Shown here one piece after another: positions 1-11,898 of a stretch of 46,134 nt of DNA. The notes beneath the pieces are model-generated. The model made no database searches, was not told where the DNA came from, and worked only from the letters and a program-made list of their open reading frames with translations. The position numbers were made by a program, and so were the translations under genes. Origin of the DNA: Thermomonas hydrothermalis. Lineage in GTDB: Bacteria; Pseudomonadota; Gammaproteobacteria; Xanthomonadales; Xanthomonadaceae. The DNA lies in contig NZ_FQUK01000020.1 in NCBI RefSeq assembly GCF_900129205.1, positions 1 to 46,134 of the forward strand. Direction: 5' to 3'. How positions within the stretch are numbered: position 1 is the stretch's first letter; the number at the start of each line of letters is the position of its first letter.

Positions 1-202
1 CGGCAAAGTCTTCGTCGGTCAAGCCAATCTTCCGCCCGATGGCAGCCAGGGCATCGCCCATGCGCACGCGGCTTTCGGGCTTGACCGCCGCCGCCAGGAT
101 CTCGCGCACCTCGGCCTCCGTGCTGCGGCCATGCTGCGCGGCCCGCACCCGCAAGGCCCGGTGCACGTCTTCAGGCACATTTCTGATCGTCAGGACAGCC
201 AT
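1..202 (-). CDS. FitA-like ribbon-helix-helix antitoxin (C-terminus cut by window edge)
   Basis: Reading leftward from an ATG at 202, 67 codons are open to the window edge, so the C-terminus is missing. The protein begins MAVLTIRNVPEDVHRALRVR and continues with the AAQHGRSTEAEVREIL signature typical of FitA/StbC-type RHH antitoxins: a short beta strand that pairs to contact DNA, then two helices. Residues 45-60 (RVRMGDALAAIGRKIG) match the FitA linker toward its toxin-binding tail. A GGAGG lies about 7 bases upstream of the start. FitA proteins normally pair with a PIN-domain RNase (FitB) encoded just downstream, which here would lie outside the window. Family assignment is by motif recognition; the toxin partner is inferred only. 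Confidence 0.75.
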   Translation of the reverse strand, partial: MAVLTIRNVPEDVHRALRVRAAQHGRSTEAEVREILAAAVKPESRVRMGDALAAIGRKIGLTDEDFA

Positions 203-319
203 GACCAAACACCTCCATCAGGGTGTTGACAGCAAATATATCAAAATGACTGCAGTGCTACCACAACCCGCTACGGTACCCTCAGGGCCTCCCTCTTCTC
301 CGGGCCGGCCAAGAAGCTC

Positions 320-345
320 AAAAAAGCCCGCAGTGACGCGGGCTT
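320..345 (-). terminator. Rho-independent terminator of guaA
   Basis: Read on the minus strand, AAGCCCGC and GCGGGCTT form a perfect 8-bp stem (338-345 with 324-331) around a 6-base loop, followed directly by a run of T residues (325-320). It lies about 47 bases beyond the guaA stop codon and so terminates the guaB-guaA transcript. Confidence 0.85.
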
Positions 346-391
346 GGGTGTGTCTGGTGCCTGATCCTGCCGGCCGCCGCCGGACGCGGAA

Positions 392-1966
<1,575 letters not shown>

Positions 1967-2034
1967 GGGAGTGCTGTGCGTGTTTCCGAAACGAAGAAGG
2001 GAAACTCGCGTCTCCCTTCCGTGGCATGCCTGGT

Positions 2035-3534
<1,500 letters not shown>

Positions 3535-3667
3535 CCGTTTTTCTCGCCTATCCGGGCCAGGCTGTCTGCACCCGCGGCGATCCTTCCGCTTCGAGGGAGC
3601 GCCAAAGGTGTGTGAACTGATGCAGCCTGCCCCGTCCGCCGCACCAGCCGCAGCGTTTTCCCCTGGA

Positions 3668-4531
3668 CTATGCGTGTTCTGCCAGTTCTGCGGCTTCCAG
3701 GGTGTTTTGCATCAACGTGGCCACGGTCATCGGCCCCACCCCGCCCGGCACTGGGGTGATCCAGCTGGCGCGCTTTGCGGCCTCCTCAAAGCCGACATCG
3801 CCCACCAGACGACCATCGTCCAGGCGGTTGATGCCGACGTCGATGACCACGGCCCCCGGCTTCACCCAGTCGCCGGGAATCAGCCCGGGCTTGCCAACGG
3901 CCACCACCAGGATGTCGGCCTCACCGACATGGCGACGCAGCACGTCGGGCGGGGTGAATTTATGGCAGCAGGTCACCGTGCAGCCGGCAATCAACAGCTC
4001 CAGCGCCATCGGCCGACCGACGTGATTGGACACACCGACAATGGTGGCGCTTTGTCCGCGTACCGGGCGATCGGTCCAGGCCAGCAGCGTGGTGATGCCG
4101 CGTGGTGTGCACGGGCGCAAGCCGAACTGGCGCAGGGCCAGATGGCCGACGTTCTGCGGGTGGAATCCGTCCACATCCTTGGCCGGATGGATGCGCTCGA
4201 TCAGGGCGCTGGCGTCGCGAATGCCCGGCAGCGGCAACTGGATCAGAATGCCATGAACCTGCGGATCGGCATTCAGCCGGTCGATCAGGGCGAGCAGTTC
4301 CGCTTCGGTAGTGCCCGCCGGCAGGTCATAGTCGAAGGTACGGATGCCGACCTTTTCCGCCGCCCGCTTCTTGTTGCGCACATAGACCGTCGAGGCGGGG
4401 TCGTCCCCCACCAGCACGACCGCCAGCCCAGGCCGCGGCTTGCCAGCCGCCAGGCGCGCTTCGACCCGGCCTTTCAGCCCGTCCAGCAATTCGTCGGCAA
4501 TGCGTTTTCCATCAAGGATCCTGGCGCTCAT
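3668..4531 (-). CDS. folD: Bifunctional methylenetetrahydrofolate dehydrogenase/cyclohydrolase
   Basis: Interconverts 5,10-methylene-, methenyl- and 10-formyl-tetrahydrofolate, feeding one-carbon units to purine and formyl-methionine synthesis. The 287-residue product starts [19 protein letters not shown]. The catalytic pair is Tyr50 and Lys54 in [17 protein letters not shown]. The substrate loop GILIQLPLP, the NADP-binding stretch [11 protein letters not shown] and the C-terminal [18 protein letters not shown] are all present. The ATG at 4531 was chosen over an upstream in-frame one at 4654 because the extra 41 residues do not resemble the family. The gene is separate from guaB (172 bases) and divergent from the small zinc-ribbon gene. 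A -10-like GATAAT is at 4568-4563. Confidence 0.96.
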   Translation of the reverse strand: MSARILDGKRIADELLDGLKGRVEARLAAGKPRPGLAVVLVGDDPASTVYVRNKKRAAEKVGIRTFDYDLPAGTTEAELLALIDRLNADPQVHGILIQLPLPGIRDASALIERIHPAKDVDGFHPQNVGHLALRQFGLRPCTPRGITTLLAWTDRPVRGQSATIVGVSNHVGRPMALELLIAGCTVTCCHKFTPPDVLRRHVGEADILVVAVGKPGLIPGDWVKPGAVVIDVGINRLDDGRLVGDVGFEEAAKRASWITPVPGGVGPMTVATLMQNTLEAAELAEHA

Positions 4532-4562
4532 CTGGCGGGAACGTGGCAGCAAACGGGCGCGT

Positions 4563-4568
4563 ATTATC
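4563..4568 (-). promoter_or_regulatory. Candidate -10 element for folD
   Basis: Minus-strand GATAAT, 31 bases before the folD ATG in the divergent intergenic space 4532-4687. The matching -35 is weak, so confidence is limited. Confidence 0.35.
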
Positions 4569-4687
4569 GCCCAGGGAACGCCAATCCCCGAAGCGTGCGG
4601 CGATCCCCTTGTCTGGCCGCTTGCGGCCCCCGGCGACGTTGCAGACGTCAACACGCGTGGTCTTGCCTGTCCGAAGCGAGGTTCGAT

Positions 4688-4891
4688 ATGACGATCCAGG
4701 GCACCTGTCCGCAGTGCGGCAAACGCCTGCTACACGTGAACGTCGAGCAGATCGTGGGCATCGTTGACGGGGTCAGCAAGGCTCGTTGCATCAGCCTCAG
4801 CTGCATTCACTGTCACGCCGTGCTCGGCGTACAGCTCGACAGCCGGGCCAAGCCACGTCCGCGGCGAACAGCGGCCAAGTCAAGCGCCTGA
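4688..4891 (+). CDS. Small zinc-ribbon-like protein of unknown function
   Basis: A 67-residue protein starting [15 protein letters not shown]. Cysteines at 7 and 10 (CPQC) and at 34, 39 and 42 (ending in CIHC) suggest one bound zinc between two knuckles. The C-terminus is basic ([10 protein letters not shown]). A GCGAGG sequence stands a few bases before the ATG as a plausible ribosome-binding site. The gene diverges from folD across 156 bases and converges on der, whose stop is 26 bases beyond its own. I do not recognise a named family. The spaced CxxC pairs and a compact high-GC reading frame between well-defined neighbours favour a real gene. A nucleic-acid-binding or redox role is possible but unproven. 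Confidence 0.6.
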   Translation: MTIQGTCPQCGKRLLHVNVEQIVGIVDGVSKARCISLSCIHCHAVLGVQLDSRAKPRPRRTAAKSSA

Positions 4892-4917
4892 AACGGCCTT
4901 GCCCGTCGTCAGGCCAG

Positions 4918-6318
4918 TTACTTGCCGCGCTTGACGTGGCGCAGCAGACGCCGGCGCCGGGCGATCTGGCGCTCGGTCAGTTCATTTTTGCGCCCCTCGA
5001 AGGGGTTGCTGCCTTCCTTGAACACGAACCGGATCGGCGTACCGACCAGCTTGAACCGCTTGCGGAAAAAGTTTTCCAGATAGCGCTGGTAGCTCTGGCT
5101 GAGCGTGCGCAGACGGGTGCCATGCACGACGAAGGTCGGTGGACTGCTGCCGCCGGGATGGGCAAACCGCAGTTTGGCGACATGGCCGCGCACCACCGGC
5201 GGCGGGTTGGCGGCATAGGCGGCCTCCAGCGCACGAGTCACCTCGGCTGTGCCGAACTCGCGGGTCGCAGATGCGTGCGCGTGGTGAATGGCGCGAAACA
5301 GCTCGCGCAGGCCCGAGCCATGCAGGGCGGAAATCCGCACCCGTTCGGCCCAGTCCACGAAGGCCAGCTTGCGATCAGCCAGCGCCTCAGCCTGCTGACG
5401 TTCGTACTCGCTGCGGCCATCCCACTTGTTGAGCGCGATCACCAGCGCCCTGCCCGCATCCAGGATCGCTCCAAGCACGGTGGCGTCCTGGTCGGTCACG
5501 CCTTCGCTGGCATCCAGCATCAACACCGCCACCTGGCACTGTTCAATCGCCTGCAGGGTCTTGACCGCAGAGAACTTCTCCACCACCTCCTCGACCCGTG
5601 ACCGGCGGCGCAGACCGGCGGTGTCGATCAGCCGGTACTTACGACCATCGCGTTCCAGATCGATGGCAATGGAATCGCGGGTGGTGCCCGGCACGTCGGA
5701 TGCAATCACCCGTTCCTCGCCGAGGATGCGGTTGACCAGCGTGGACTTGCCGACATTGGGACGCCCGACGAAGGCAATCCGAATGCGCTCGGGATCGTCG
5801 TCCGGCAGGCTGGCCTGGCCGTGTTCCGGCAGCCTGGCAAGGACATTGGCCAGCAGCGTGTCCAGGCCGGTGCGGTGGGCGCTGGAAACCGGCAGCATCG
5901 GGTCGATTCCGTAGCGGGCAAAGTCGGCCAGTGCCGCCCGCACGTCGATGCCATCGGTCTTGTTCACCACCAGCAGGGTGGGTTTGGCTAGCTTGCGCAG
6001 CCAACGCAGGATGTCATCGTCCAGCCCGGAGGTGCCTTCGCGGCCATCGACGATCATCAGCACCAGGTCGGCTTCCTCGGCGGCCGCACGGGCCTGCCGC
6101 GCGGTGGCGCCGGCCAGCCCCTCGTCCTCGCCCGCAATACCGCCTGTGTCCACCACCACGAACGGGCGCTCGGCATTCAGCCGGCACACGCCGTAATGGC
6201 GGTCGCGGGTGACGCCCGGCGCGTCGTGCACCAGCGCGTCACGGCTGCGGGTCAGCGCGTTGAACAACGTGGATTTGCCGACATTGGGACGCCCGACCAG
6301 GGCGACAAGGGGAAGCAT
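4918..6318 (-). CDS. der: Ribosome biogenesis GTPase Der (EngA)
   Basis: Essential GTPase with two tandem G domains that assists 50S subunit maturation. The first P-loop GRPNVGKST is at residues 9-17 with DTGG; the second GRPNVGKST is near 185-193 with DTAG. NKTD and NKWD are the two base-specificity motifs. The C-terminal KH-like domain ends in a basic tail ([17 protein letters not shown]). The 466-residue length is normal. The ATG at 6318 begins [14 protein letters not shown] and follows a GAAGGTG ribosome-binding site; an in-frame ATG 30 codons upstream adds unrelated sequence. It lies 114 bases after bamB in the same direction and ends the ndk-to-der run. Confidence 0.97.
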   Translation of the reverse strand: MLPLVALVGRPNVGKSTLFNALTRSRDALVHDAPGVTRDRHYGVCRLNAERPFVVVDTGGIAGEDEGLAGATARQARAAAEEADLVLMIVDGREGTSGLDDDILRWLRKLAKPTLLVVNKTDGIDVRAALADFARYGIDPMLPVSSAHRTGLDTLLANVLARLPEHGQASLPDDDPERIRIAFVGRPNVGKSTLVNRILGEERVIASDVPGTTRDSIAIDLERDGRKYRLIDTAGLRRRSRVEEVVEKFSAVKTLQAIEQCQVAVLMLDASEGVTDQDATVLGAILDAGRALVIALNKWDGRSEYERQQAEALADRKLAFVDWAERVRISALHGSGLRELFRAIHHAHASATREFGTAEVTRALEAAYAANPPPVVRGHVAKLRFAHPGGSSPPTFVVHGTRLRTLSQSYQRYLENFFRKRFKLVGTPIRFVFKEGSNPFEGRKNELTERQIARRRRLLRHVKRGK

Positions 6319-6432
6319 GAAAGACACCTTCAGAAAGAGGAAAACAGCCCGGCACCGGCATGCGGAGACAGTGGCGGCCCCGGCATTCGCCGGAGCCGCA
6401 TGCGACACGCGTATCCGCCCGTCCGGGCCAGA

Positions 6433-7617
6433 TCAGGGTTGCAGCGAAAACGCGGTCAGCTTGCCATCGACGCTTTGCACCACCACGATGCCATCGGACT
6501 CGACCGGCTTGCCGGTGACCGCCTTGCCGGCCTTGCTGCGGGCAGCAAAGGCGCCATCGATCAGACGGATCCAGTGCACGACGCCCTCGTAATCGCCCAC
6601 CACCACATAGTCGCCCTGCACTGTCGGTGCGGTGACGTTGCGATTGAGCAGGCCGGACTGCTGCCAGAGGCTGCCGCCGGTGTTTTTGTCGAGACCAATC
6701 ACATTGCCGTTGCGGTCGGTGACAACGACTGCGGAATTGCTCACGCCCAGGCCACGCGGGCCGCCGTGTTCGCTATCCCACAATACCTGTCCACGCGGCC
6801 CGTCGATGGCCACGGTGTGATTCTTGTAACTGGTGGCAAACAGCACGATGCCTTCCAGCACCACGTCGCCATCCACGTCGGCCATTCGCTCGAGTTCGCT
6901 GCGCCCCTCGGGCTCGGCCACGGCCACCCGCCAGCGTTCACTGCCATCCGCCATACCGAGCGCCACCACGCTGCCATCATCGCCCGGCACGAACAGCAGG
7001 CCCGGCCCCAGGGTGATGCCACCGTTGCCGCGCACGGTCAGCGGCGGCACGTCGGCACTGTAGAACCAGCGCCGCTCGCCGGTGTTGGCATCAAAGGCGG
7101 TGACGCGACCATCGTTGGCATGCACGAATACCATGCCGCCACCGATCGCCGGCGCCGAGATGACTTCATTGTTGACCTTGGCCGTCCACTTTTCCTGGCC
7201 GGTGCCAGCGTCCAGGGCGATGACCTCGCCTTTCAGGCCACCCACCACCACCAGTCCATCACCGGCCCCGGGGCCGCCACTCAGACGTGACTTCGAGTCG
7301 TAATGCCAGAGGGTTTTCCCGCTGGTCAGGTCAAGCGCGGTGACGCCCCCATCCACGGCAGCCGCATAGACCACGCCATTGACGATGACCGGATGCTGGC
7401 CAAGACCGAGATTTTTCTCACCCTTACCAATCTGGGCGGTCCACAGCTGGCGCACCGTGACCGTAGGCGTGAACTCGACCAGTTTGGCCGGTTCGCCGGT
7501 CTTGTCTTTGGAACGCCCGCCGAACAGGTGCTTGACGCTGCTGCAACCGGACAGGGCCACGGCCGCAATCAGAGCGGCAGCGATGAAAGGCAGGGCGCGA
7601 GGTTGGCGCAGGGTCAT
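6433..7617 (-). CDS. bamB: Outer membrane assembly lipoprotein BamB
   Basis: Periplasmic lipoprotein of the BAM complex that supports beta-barrel insertion into the outer membrane. The signal peptide (FIAAALIAAVALSGC) ends in an LSGC lipobox with Cys25. The rest is a string of PQQ-type beta-propeller blades: repeated GxVYAAAxDGxVxALD-like and GxxxWxxx units, for example GVVYAAAVDGGVTALDL and GMVFVHANDGRVTAFDA. The length of 394 residues is normal. Its ATG overlaps the stop of the upstream yfgM-like gene by one base (TGATG), which implies translational coupling. The order yfgM-bamB-der is shared with E. coli. Confidence 0.94.
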   Translation of the reverse strand: MTLRQPRALPFIAAALIAAVALSGCSSVKHLFGGRSKDKTGEPAKLVEFTPTVTVRQLWTAQIGKGEKNLGLGQHPVIVNGVVYAAAVDGGVTALDLTSGKTLWHYDSKSRLSGGPGAGDGLVVVGGLKGEVIALDAGTGQEKWTAKVNNEVISAPAIGGGMVFVHANDGRVTAFDANTGERRWFYSADVPPLTVRGNGGITLGPGLLFVPGDDGSVVALGMADGSERWRVAVAEPEGRSELERMADVDGDVVLEGIVLFATSYKNHTVAIDGPRGQVLWDSEHGGPRGLGVSNSAVVVTDRNGNVIGLDKNTGGSLWQQSGLLNRNVTAPTVQGDYVVVGDYEGVVHWIRLIDGAFAARSKAGKAVTGKPVESDGIVVVQSVDGKLTAFSLQP

Positions 7618-8264
7618 CAGGACTTGTCCTCGGTATGCGGCGGCGTACCACCGGCTTCGATCAGTTTCATTTCCAGCAGACGATGCTGCGGCGCGGCCAC
7701 ATCCAGCAGTGCCAGCGCCTTGCGGTAGGCCGCCTGGGCGCCGGTTTTGTCGCCCAAGGCAAAACGGGCATCGCCAAGGGCATCCAGGATCGCCGGTTCG
7801 CGCTCATTGCCAAGCAACGGCAAGGCCTCACGCGGCTTGCCGGCATCGATCAGCAGACGTGCCAGCCGCTCCTGCCAGAGCGGTTGCAGATCCGCCGGGA
7901 TATCGCGCAAACCGCGCAGCGTGGCAATCGCCTCGTCCCGCTTGCCTGCCTCCAGCTGCGCTTTGGCCAGTTGCAACCCGGCCAGCGTAGCCAACGCCGG
8001 ATTGCCCTGCTGCAGCTGACTCAAGATGGCACGCCCCTGGTCAGCGGGCAGCTTGCCTGCTTCAAACGCCTGTACCGCTTGCATGTAAGTCTGACTGGTG
8101 GCCTGCGCTGCCTGTTCGCGCTGACCCTGCCACCAGTTCCAGCCGGCGATCGCCGCCAGCCCGAGCGCGATGCCCCCAATGATGCCCGGGGCGTTGCTGC
8201 GCAGCCACGAACGGACGCGTTCACTTTGTTCGTGTTCGTTGAGAAGAATTTCGTCGATCGCCAT
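7617..8264 (-). CDS. yfgM: YfgM-family TPR protein, inner-membrane anchored
   Basis: A 215-residue protein starting MAIDEILLNEHEQSERVRSW, with one transmembrane helix at about 27-46 (IIGGIALGLAAIAGWNWW) and a periplasmic tetratricopeptide-like region (AGKRDEAIATLRGL, ALGDKTGAQAAYRKALALL). E. coli YfgM sits beside the SecYEG translocon and periplasmic chaperones, and the same role is inferred here. The ATG at 8264 gives the family N-terminus; an upstream in-frame start at 8312 is not supported. It is translationally coupled to bamB. In E. coli hisS and ispG lie between rodZ and yfgM; here only 91 bases separate it from the rodZ-like gene. Confidence 0.88.
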   Translation of the reverse strand: MAIDEILLNEHEQSERVRSWLRSNAPGIIGGIALGLAAIAGWNWWQGQREQAAQATSQTYMQAVQAFEAGKLPADQGRAILSQLQQGNPALATLAGLQLAKAQLEAGKRDEAIATLRGLRDIPADLQPLWQERLARLLIDAGKPREALPLLGNEREPAILDALGDARFALGDKTGAQAAYRKALALLDVAAPQHRLLEMKLIEAGGTPPHTEDKS

Positions 8265-8355
8265 GCTCGTCTCTCGCCCGCCATCCCGGTGGGCGTCATT
8301 GCGTAAGGTCAAAGGTGGAACGCCAGCGGTGCCAGCATCGGCCCCGTCACGGGGC

Positions 8356-9201
8356 TCAATCGGCCGCTACCAGCGAGCCGTCGGAGGATACCGCAAAGCG
8401 GGCGACATTCGCCCGTGCATGCGCACTGACATCCACGGGCTGGCCGCCCACTTCAAGTTGCACGGCCTGGGCATCGCCGATGATCAGCTGCCCGACCTGA
8501 GCCGTGCTGAAACGCCGCTGCTCGCCGGCGGACAGCAAGGCTTGCTCGAGCGTCGCACCCGAGCGATCGGTCACCTTCAGCCAGGTCTTGCCATGCGTGC
8601 GCAACAGGATGTCCGCAGCGGAGGAAGACTCCGACGCGGACGGATGGGCCACAGTGGGTGCGGGCAACGGGGCCAGCGATGCCACCACGGTGCGTGGCTC
8701 GGTCTGATCTTGGGCCTGATCTTGAATCTGGTCGTGCGGCTTGCTGGGAACCGTCGGGCGGCCATCCAGTGCCGCGACCGCCGGTGCGGCCGCGAAATGA
8801 TGGCGGGTCGCCACCCAGGCCGGAACCGCCAGCGACAAGGTCAGCACGATATAGACCAGACGCCGACCGATCTGCTCGGTCCACCACTGCAGCTTGGGAA
8901 TATGGGTCCGACTGACCAGCCGAGTGGGCTCCACCGGCGCAACATCCAGCGCCTCCATCATGGTGGTCGTGCCCAGGCCCAGCAGGCGGGCATAGCTACG
9001 TACCTGGCCGCGAACGAACACCGGCGCGCCCAGCCGGTCCCAGTCCTCCTCTTCCAGCCACCGCACGACCCGCACCGGCATGTGCAGACGTGCAGCCACA
9101 TCTTCGATGCGAAGGCCGGCGGCTTCGCGGGCGGCACGCAGGCGCGCACCGCAACCAGACAGCGCTGCGTGGGTGGGATCCTGGGCCTGGGACGTGGTCA
9201 T
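8356..9201 (-). CDS. rodZ: RodZ-like HTH membrane protein
   Basis: A 281-residue protein with a RodZ layout: an N-terminal Cro/CI-type helix-turn-helix (about 15-80, including GARLRAAREAAGLRIEDVAA and the RSYARLLGL end), one transmembrane helix at about 115-131, a linker rich in Pro, Gln and Asp, and a C-terminal beta domain of the DUF4115 type (TWLKVTDRSGATLEQALLSA, LIIGDAQAVQLEVGG). RodZ links MreB to cell-wall synthesis and sets rod shape. The start is fixed by a 4-base ATGA overlap with pilF. The position between pilF and yfgM supports the assignment. It is somewhat shorter than E. coli RodZ (337), mainly in the linker. Confidence 0.88.
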   Translation of the reverse strand: MTTSQAQDPTHAALSGCGARLRAAREAAGLRIEDVAARLHMPVRVVRWLEEEDWDRLGAPVFVRGQVRSYARLLGLGTTTMMEALDVAPVEPTRLVSRTHIPKLQWWTEQIGRRLVYIVLTLSLAVPAWVATRHHFAAAPAVAALDGRPTVPSKPHDQIQDQAQDQTEPRTVVASLAPLPAPTVAHPSASESSSAADILLRTHGKTWLKVTDRSGATLEQALLSAGEQRRFSTAQVGQLIIGDAQAVQLEVGGQPVDVSAHARANVARFAVSSDGSLVAAD

Positions 9202-10025
9202 TGCGGGCGCGGGACCGAAGGTTGGCCAGAAGAAAGGGCTTTAAAACGTGAAAGATAGCGCGAAGCGGCCGCGTTGTCGCCCAGTTTTTGCTCGACCTCG
9301 GCCGCCAGCTGCAATCCGGCGGGATCCTCAGGCGCCACGGCGAGCCAGCGTTCAACGAACGCCCGGGCTTCCAGGAAGTTGCCTCGGCCATTCTCCAGCC
9401 GAGCCATGCCCGACAACGCCGGCAGGTTCTGCGGATCCAGCTCCAGCACTTTGCGTAGCCGCGGTTCGGCGCGTTCCGGTGCGCCGGCAGCAAGCGCACA
9501 GGTTCCGGCATTGATCAGGGCAGCCAGCGGCGTTGGATAGGCCGGATCGGCTAGGGCGCGATCGAACCAGTCCAGCGACTCGGCCGCCTTGCCGTTTGCA
9601 CACAGCCAACTGCCGTAGTTGTTGGCATAGACGCCGTTTGCAGGCGCCCGCATGGCCGCTTCCTGGTAGGCCTTGCCGGCTGCGACCGTATCACCACGGG
9701 CAGTGGCGATCATGCCGAGCAACGTCAGCGCATCGCCGGACTCGGGTTGCAATTTGAGCGCCCGCCGTGCCAGCGACTCGGCCTTGGCGTACTCACCGAG
9801 CTGGTACTGGGCGTTGGCGGAAAGCAGCAACAGAACGGGATCGTTTTCTGCGCGCCCTTTCTTGCCGCTGACATCGTAGGTAGGCGCCACCTGGGTATAC
9901 CCGCGCGGCTGCGCGCTGGGCCGGATGAAGGTGAAGCGCTCCATCTGTTGACAGCCGGCGAGCAGCCAGCCCGCTGCCAACACCAGTGCAACCGTCCGCG
10001 CCCACCTTCCTCCGCTATGCCGCAT
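9198..10025 (-). CDS. pilF: Type IV pilus biogenesis/stability lipoprotein PilF (PilW)
   Basis: Outer-membrane lipoprotein that helps the PilQ secretin assemble into multimers. The signal peptide ends in LLAGC (lipobox). TPR repeats follow: [60 protein letters not shown] and [19 protein letters not shown]. The phrase NNYGSWLC is characteristic of PilF. The length is 275 residues. An AAGGAG ribosome-binding site 6 bases before the ATG supports the start, which overlaps the end of rlmN by 11 bases; the stop overlaps rodZ by 4 bases. The pilus genes this protein serves are not in the window. Confidence 0.92.
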   Translation of the reverse strand: MRHSGGRWARTVALVLAAGWLLAGCQQMERFTFIRPSAQPRGYTQVAPTYDVSGKKGRAENDPVLLLLSANAQYQLGEYAKAESLARRALKLQPESGDALTLLGMIATARGDTVAAGKAYQEAAMRAPANGVYANNYGSWLCANGKAAESLDWFDRALADPAYPTPLAALINAGTCALAAGAPERAEPRLRKVLELDPQNLPALSGMARLENGRGNFLEARAFVERWLAVAPEDPAGLQLAAEVEQKLGDNAAASRYLSRFKALSSGQPSVPRPQ

Positions 10026-11241
10026 GCACGTCTCCTTGGGCTTGCAACCGTTTACGGTGTTCAGCCGACCGCCGGGTGCGATCCAGCACCTGCCCTTTCA
10101 GTTGGCCGCAGGCGGCATCGATGTCATCGCCCCGTGTGCGGCGCACTGGCGCGATCATGCCGGCGTTGTTCAGCAGCTTTTGGAACGCGCGGATAGCCTG
10201 TTCGTCCGGCCGTTCGAACCGGGTGCCTGGGAATGGATTGAATGGGATCAGGTTGACCTTGGCGGCATCTTTCATCTGCACCCGGCGATCGAAATCGCGC
10301 ATCAGCGCGATCAAGGCCCGGGCATGCTCGGGCTGGTCGTTGACCCCCTTCATCAGGGTGTATTCGAACGTGACGGACTCGCCTTTCTTGCGCAACGCAT
10401 AGCGCACGCAGGCATCCATCAGTTCAGCGATCGGATACTTGCGGTTGAGTGGCACCAGCTGGTCGCGCAGCTCATCGAACGGCGCATGCAGCGACACCGC
10501 CAGCGACACATCGCTTTCCTGCGCCAGCCGGTCGATCATCGGCACCATGCCGGCGGTGGAGAGCGTCACCCGCTTATTAGCCAGGCCGTAGCCAAGGTCG
10601 TCGCGCATGATGCTCATCGCCCGCACGACATTGTCGAAGTTGGCCAGCGGCTCACCCATGCCCATCATCACCACATTGGTGAGACGGCGCTGCTGATGCG
10701 GGACATTGCCGAGATGGCGCGCCGCCACCCAGACCTGACCGATGATTTCGGCGGTAGTGAGGTTGCGGTTGAAGCCCTGGGTCGCAGTGGAGCAGAACAT
10801 GCAGTTGAGCGCACAGCCCACCTGCGAGGAGACACACAGGGTGCCGCGCCCCTTGTCCGGGATATACACCGTCTCAATGGCGTTCTTGGCATCCATGCCC
10901 AGCAGCCACTTGTGGGTGCCGTCGGCGGAGGCTTTATCGAACACCACCTGCGGTGCGCGGACCACGGCATGCGATTCGAGCTTTGCCCGCAGCGCCTTGC
11001 CGAGGTCGGTCATCTGGGAAAAGTCGGTGACGTAGCGGTGGTGGATCCACTTCATCACCTGATGCGCACGGAATTTCTTTTCGCCCAGCACCTCTTCGAA
11101 GAAACGCTCCAGGCGGGGGCGATCGAAATCAAAGATGTTGGTGCGGCCGTCCGCGCCGGCCTCGACCGGCGTGACGGCAGACGCACCCCCGCCCTCGCCC
11201 ACCAGAGCGATGTCGAGAGCGGAGGAGCGCGGGTGCGTCAT
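10015..11241 (-). CDS. rlmN: Dual-specificity 23S rRNA/tRNA adenine-C2 methyltransferase RlmN
   Basis: Radical-SAM enzyme that methylates C2 of A2503 in 23S rRNA and A37 in some tRNAs, affecting decoding accuracy. The iron-sulfur cluster cysteines are 143, 147 and 150 (GCALNCMFC). The two mechanistic cysteines correspond to Cys136 (TLCVSSQVG) and Cys378 (DIDAACGQL). MMGMGEPL and [10 protein letters not shown] are also conserved. The ATG at 11241 lies 13 bases past the ndk stop. It gives about 35 N-terminal residues before the family start ([15 protein letters not shown]), more than in E. coli, so translation may begin a little further in. The product from this start is 408 residues. Confidence 0.95.
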   Translation of the reverse strand: MTHPRSSALDIALVGEGGGASAVTPVEAGADGRTNIFDFDRPRLERFFEEVLGEKKFRAHQVMKWIHHRYVTDFSQMTDLGKALRAKLESHAVVRAPQVVFDKASADGTHKWLLGMDAKNAIETVYIPDKGRGTLCVSSQVGCALNCMFCSTATQGFNRNLTTAEIIGQVWVAARHLGNVPHQQRRLTNVVMMGMGEPLANFDNVVRAMSIMRDDLGYGLANKRVTLSTAGMVPMIDRLAQESDVSLAVSLHAPFDELRDQLVPLNRKYPIAELMDACVRYALRKKGESVTFEYTLMKGVNDQPEHARALIALMRDFDRRVQMKDAAKVNLIPFNPFPGTRFERPDEQAIRAFQKLLNNAGMIAPVRRTRGDDIDAACGQLKGQVLDRTRRSAEHRKRLQAQGDVHAA

Positions 11242-11254
11242 GGCAACGGCCTCG

Positions 11255-11680
11255 TCAACGCGAATAGACGTCGGTTGCCGGGAAGAAGTAGGCGATCTCG
11301 ATCGCAGCGTTCTCCAGCGAATCGGAGCCATGCACGGCGTTGGCGTCGATGCTCTCGGCGAAGTCGGCGCGAATGGTGCCCGGGGCGGCTTCCTTCGGGT
11401 TGGTGGCGCCCATCAGTTCGCGGTTCTTACGCACCGCGTCCTCACCTTCCAGCACCTGGATCATCACCGGGCCGGAAATCATGAACTCGACCAGCGCATT
11501 GAAGAACGGCCGCTCACGGTGCACCGCATAGAAGCCTTCGGCTTCGGCGCGCGACAGGTGCTTCATCCGGGCCGCCACGATCTTCAGGCCAGCCTGCTCG
11601 AAACGGGTGTAGATCTGGCCGATGACGTTCTTGGCAACGGCATCGGGCTTGATGATGGAAAGGGTGCGCTCCAGCGCCAT
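11255..11680 (-). CDS. ndk: Nucleoside diphosphate kinase
   Basis: Transfers the gamma-phosphate from ATP to other nucleoside diphosphates through a phosphohistidine. The product has 141 residues, the standard length, and starts [20 protein letters not shown]. The phospho-accepting His117 is in NAVHGSDS, and the nucleotide-binding [17 protein letters not shown] is intact. A CGGAGG ribosome-binding site precedes the ATG. It is the first gene of the minus-strand ndk-rlmN-pilF-rodZ-yfgM-bamB-der run. Confidence 0.98.
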   Translation of the reverse strand: MALERTLSIIKPDAVAKNVIGQIYTRFEQAGLKIVAARMKHLSRAEAEGFYAVHRERPFFNALVEFMISGPVMIQVLEGEDAVRKNRELMGATNPKEAAPGTIRADFAESIDANAVHGSDSLENAAIEIAYFFPATDVYSR

Positions 11681-11736
11681 GGGAACCTCCGAATGTGTGA
11701 GCGGGCGTCCCTGCCGGAAGCGCCCGAGGATAACAG

Positions 11737-11763
11737 AAAAAACCCGCGATCTGGCGCGGGTTT
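11737..11763 (-). terminator. Terminator-like hairpin upstream of ndk, directed toward ndk
   Basis: On the minus strand AACCCGCG and CGCGGGTT pair around a short loop and are followed by a T run (TTTTTT at 11742-11737). It sits about 57 bases before the ndk start and reads in the ndk direction, yet no minus-strand gene lies upstream of it. It may insulate ndk from antisense transcription out of the psrA block, act as a leader attenuator, or be a relic of a lost gene. Confidence 0.55.
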
Positions 11764-11832
11764 GGCCTGCAAGGCTGCGGAAGATTCTAGCGGATTTGCT
11801 GCGCCGCGTCAGCCAGGACGTGCGCTCCGCGA

Positions 11833-11862
11833 TTGACGTACGGGTGCGTACGGTCGTAATCT
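11833..11862 (+). promoter_or_regulatory. Candidate psrA promoter
   Basis: TTGACG at 11833-11838 and TAATCT at 11857-11862, spaced 18 bases, form a sigma-70-like promoter 37 bases before the psrA ATG. The adjacent palindromic operator begins within its -10 element. Confidence 0.6.
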
Positions 11863-11877
11863 CAAACAGTTGTTTGA
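11862..11877 (+). promoter_or_regulatory. PsrA-type operator
   Basis: TCAAACAGTTGTTTGA is an inverted repeat with perfect 7-base arms around a 2-base centre. Its core CAAAC-N4-GTTTG fits the published Pseudomonas PsrA consensus, (G/C)AAAC-N2-4-GTTT(G/C). It abuts the -10 element of the psrA promoter, so PsrA binding would block its own transcription and that of genes read through downstream. The motif is seen; the regulation is inferred. Confidence 0.7.
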
Positions 11878-11898
11878 TCCGCGCCGGAGCGCGTCATC

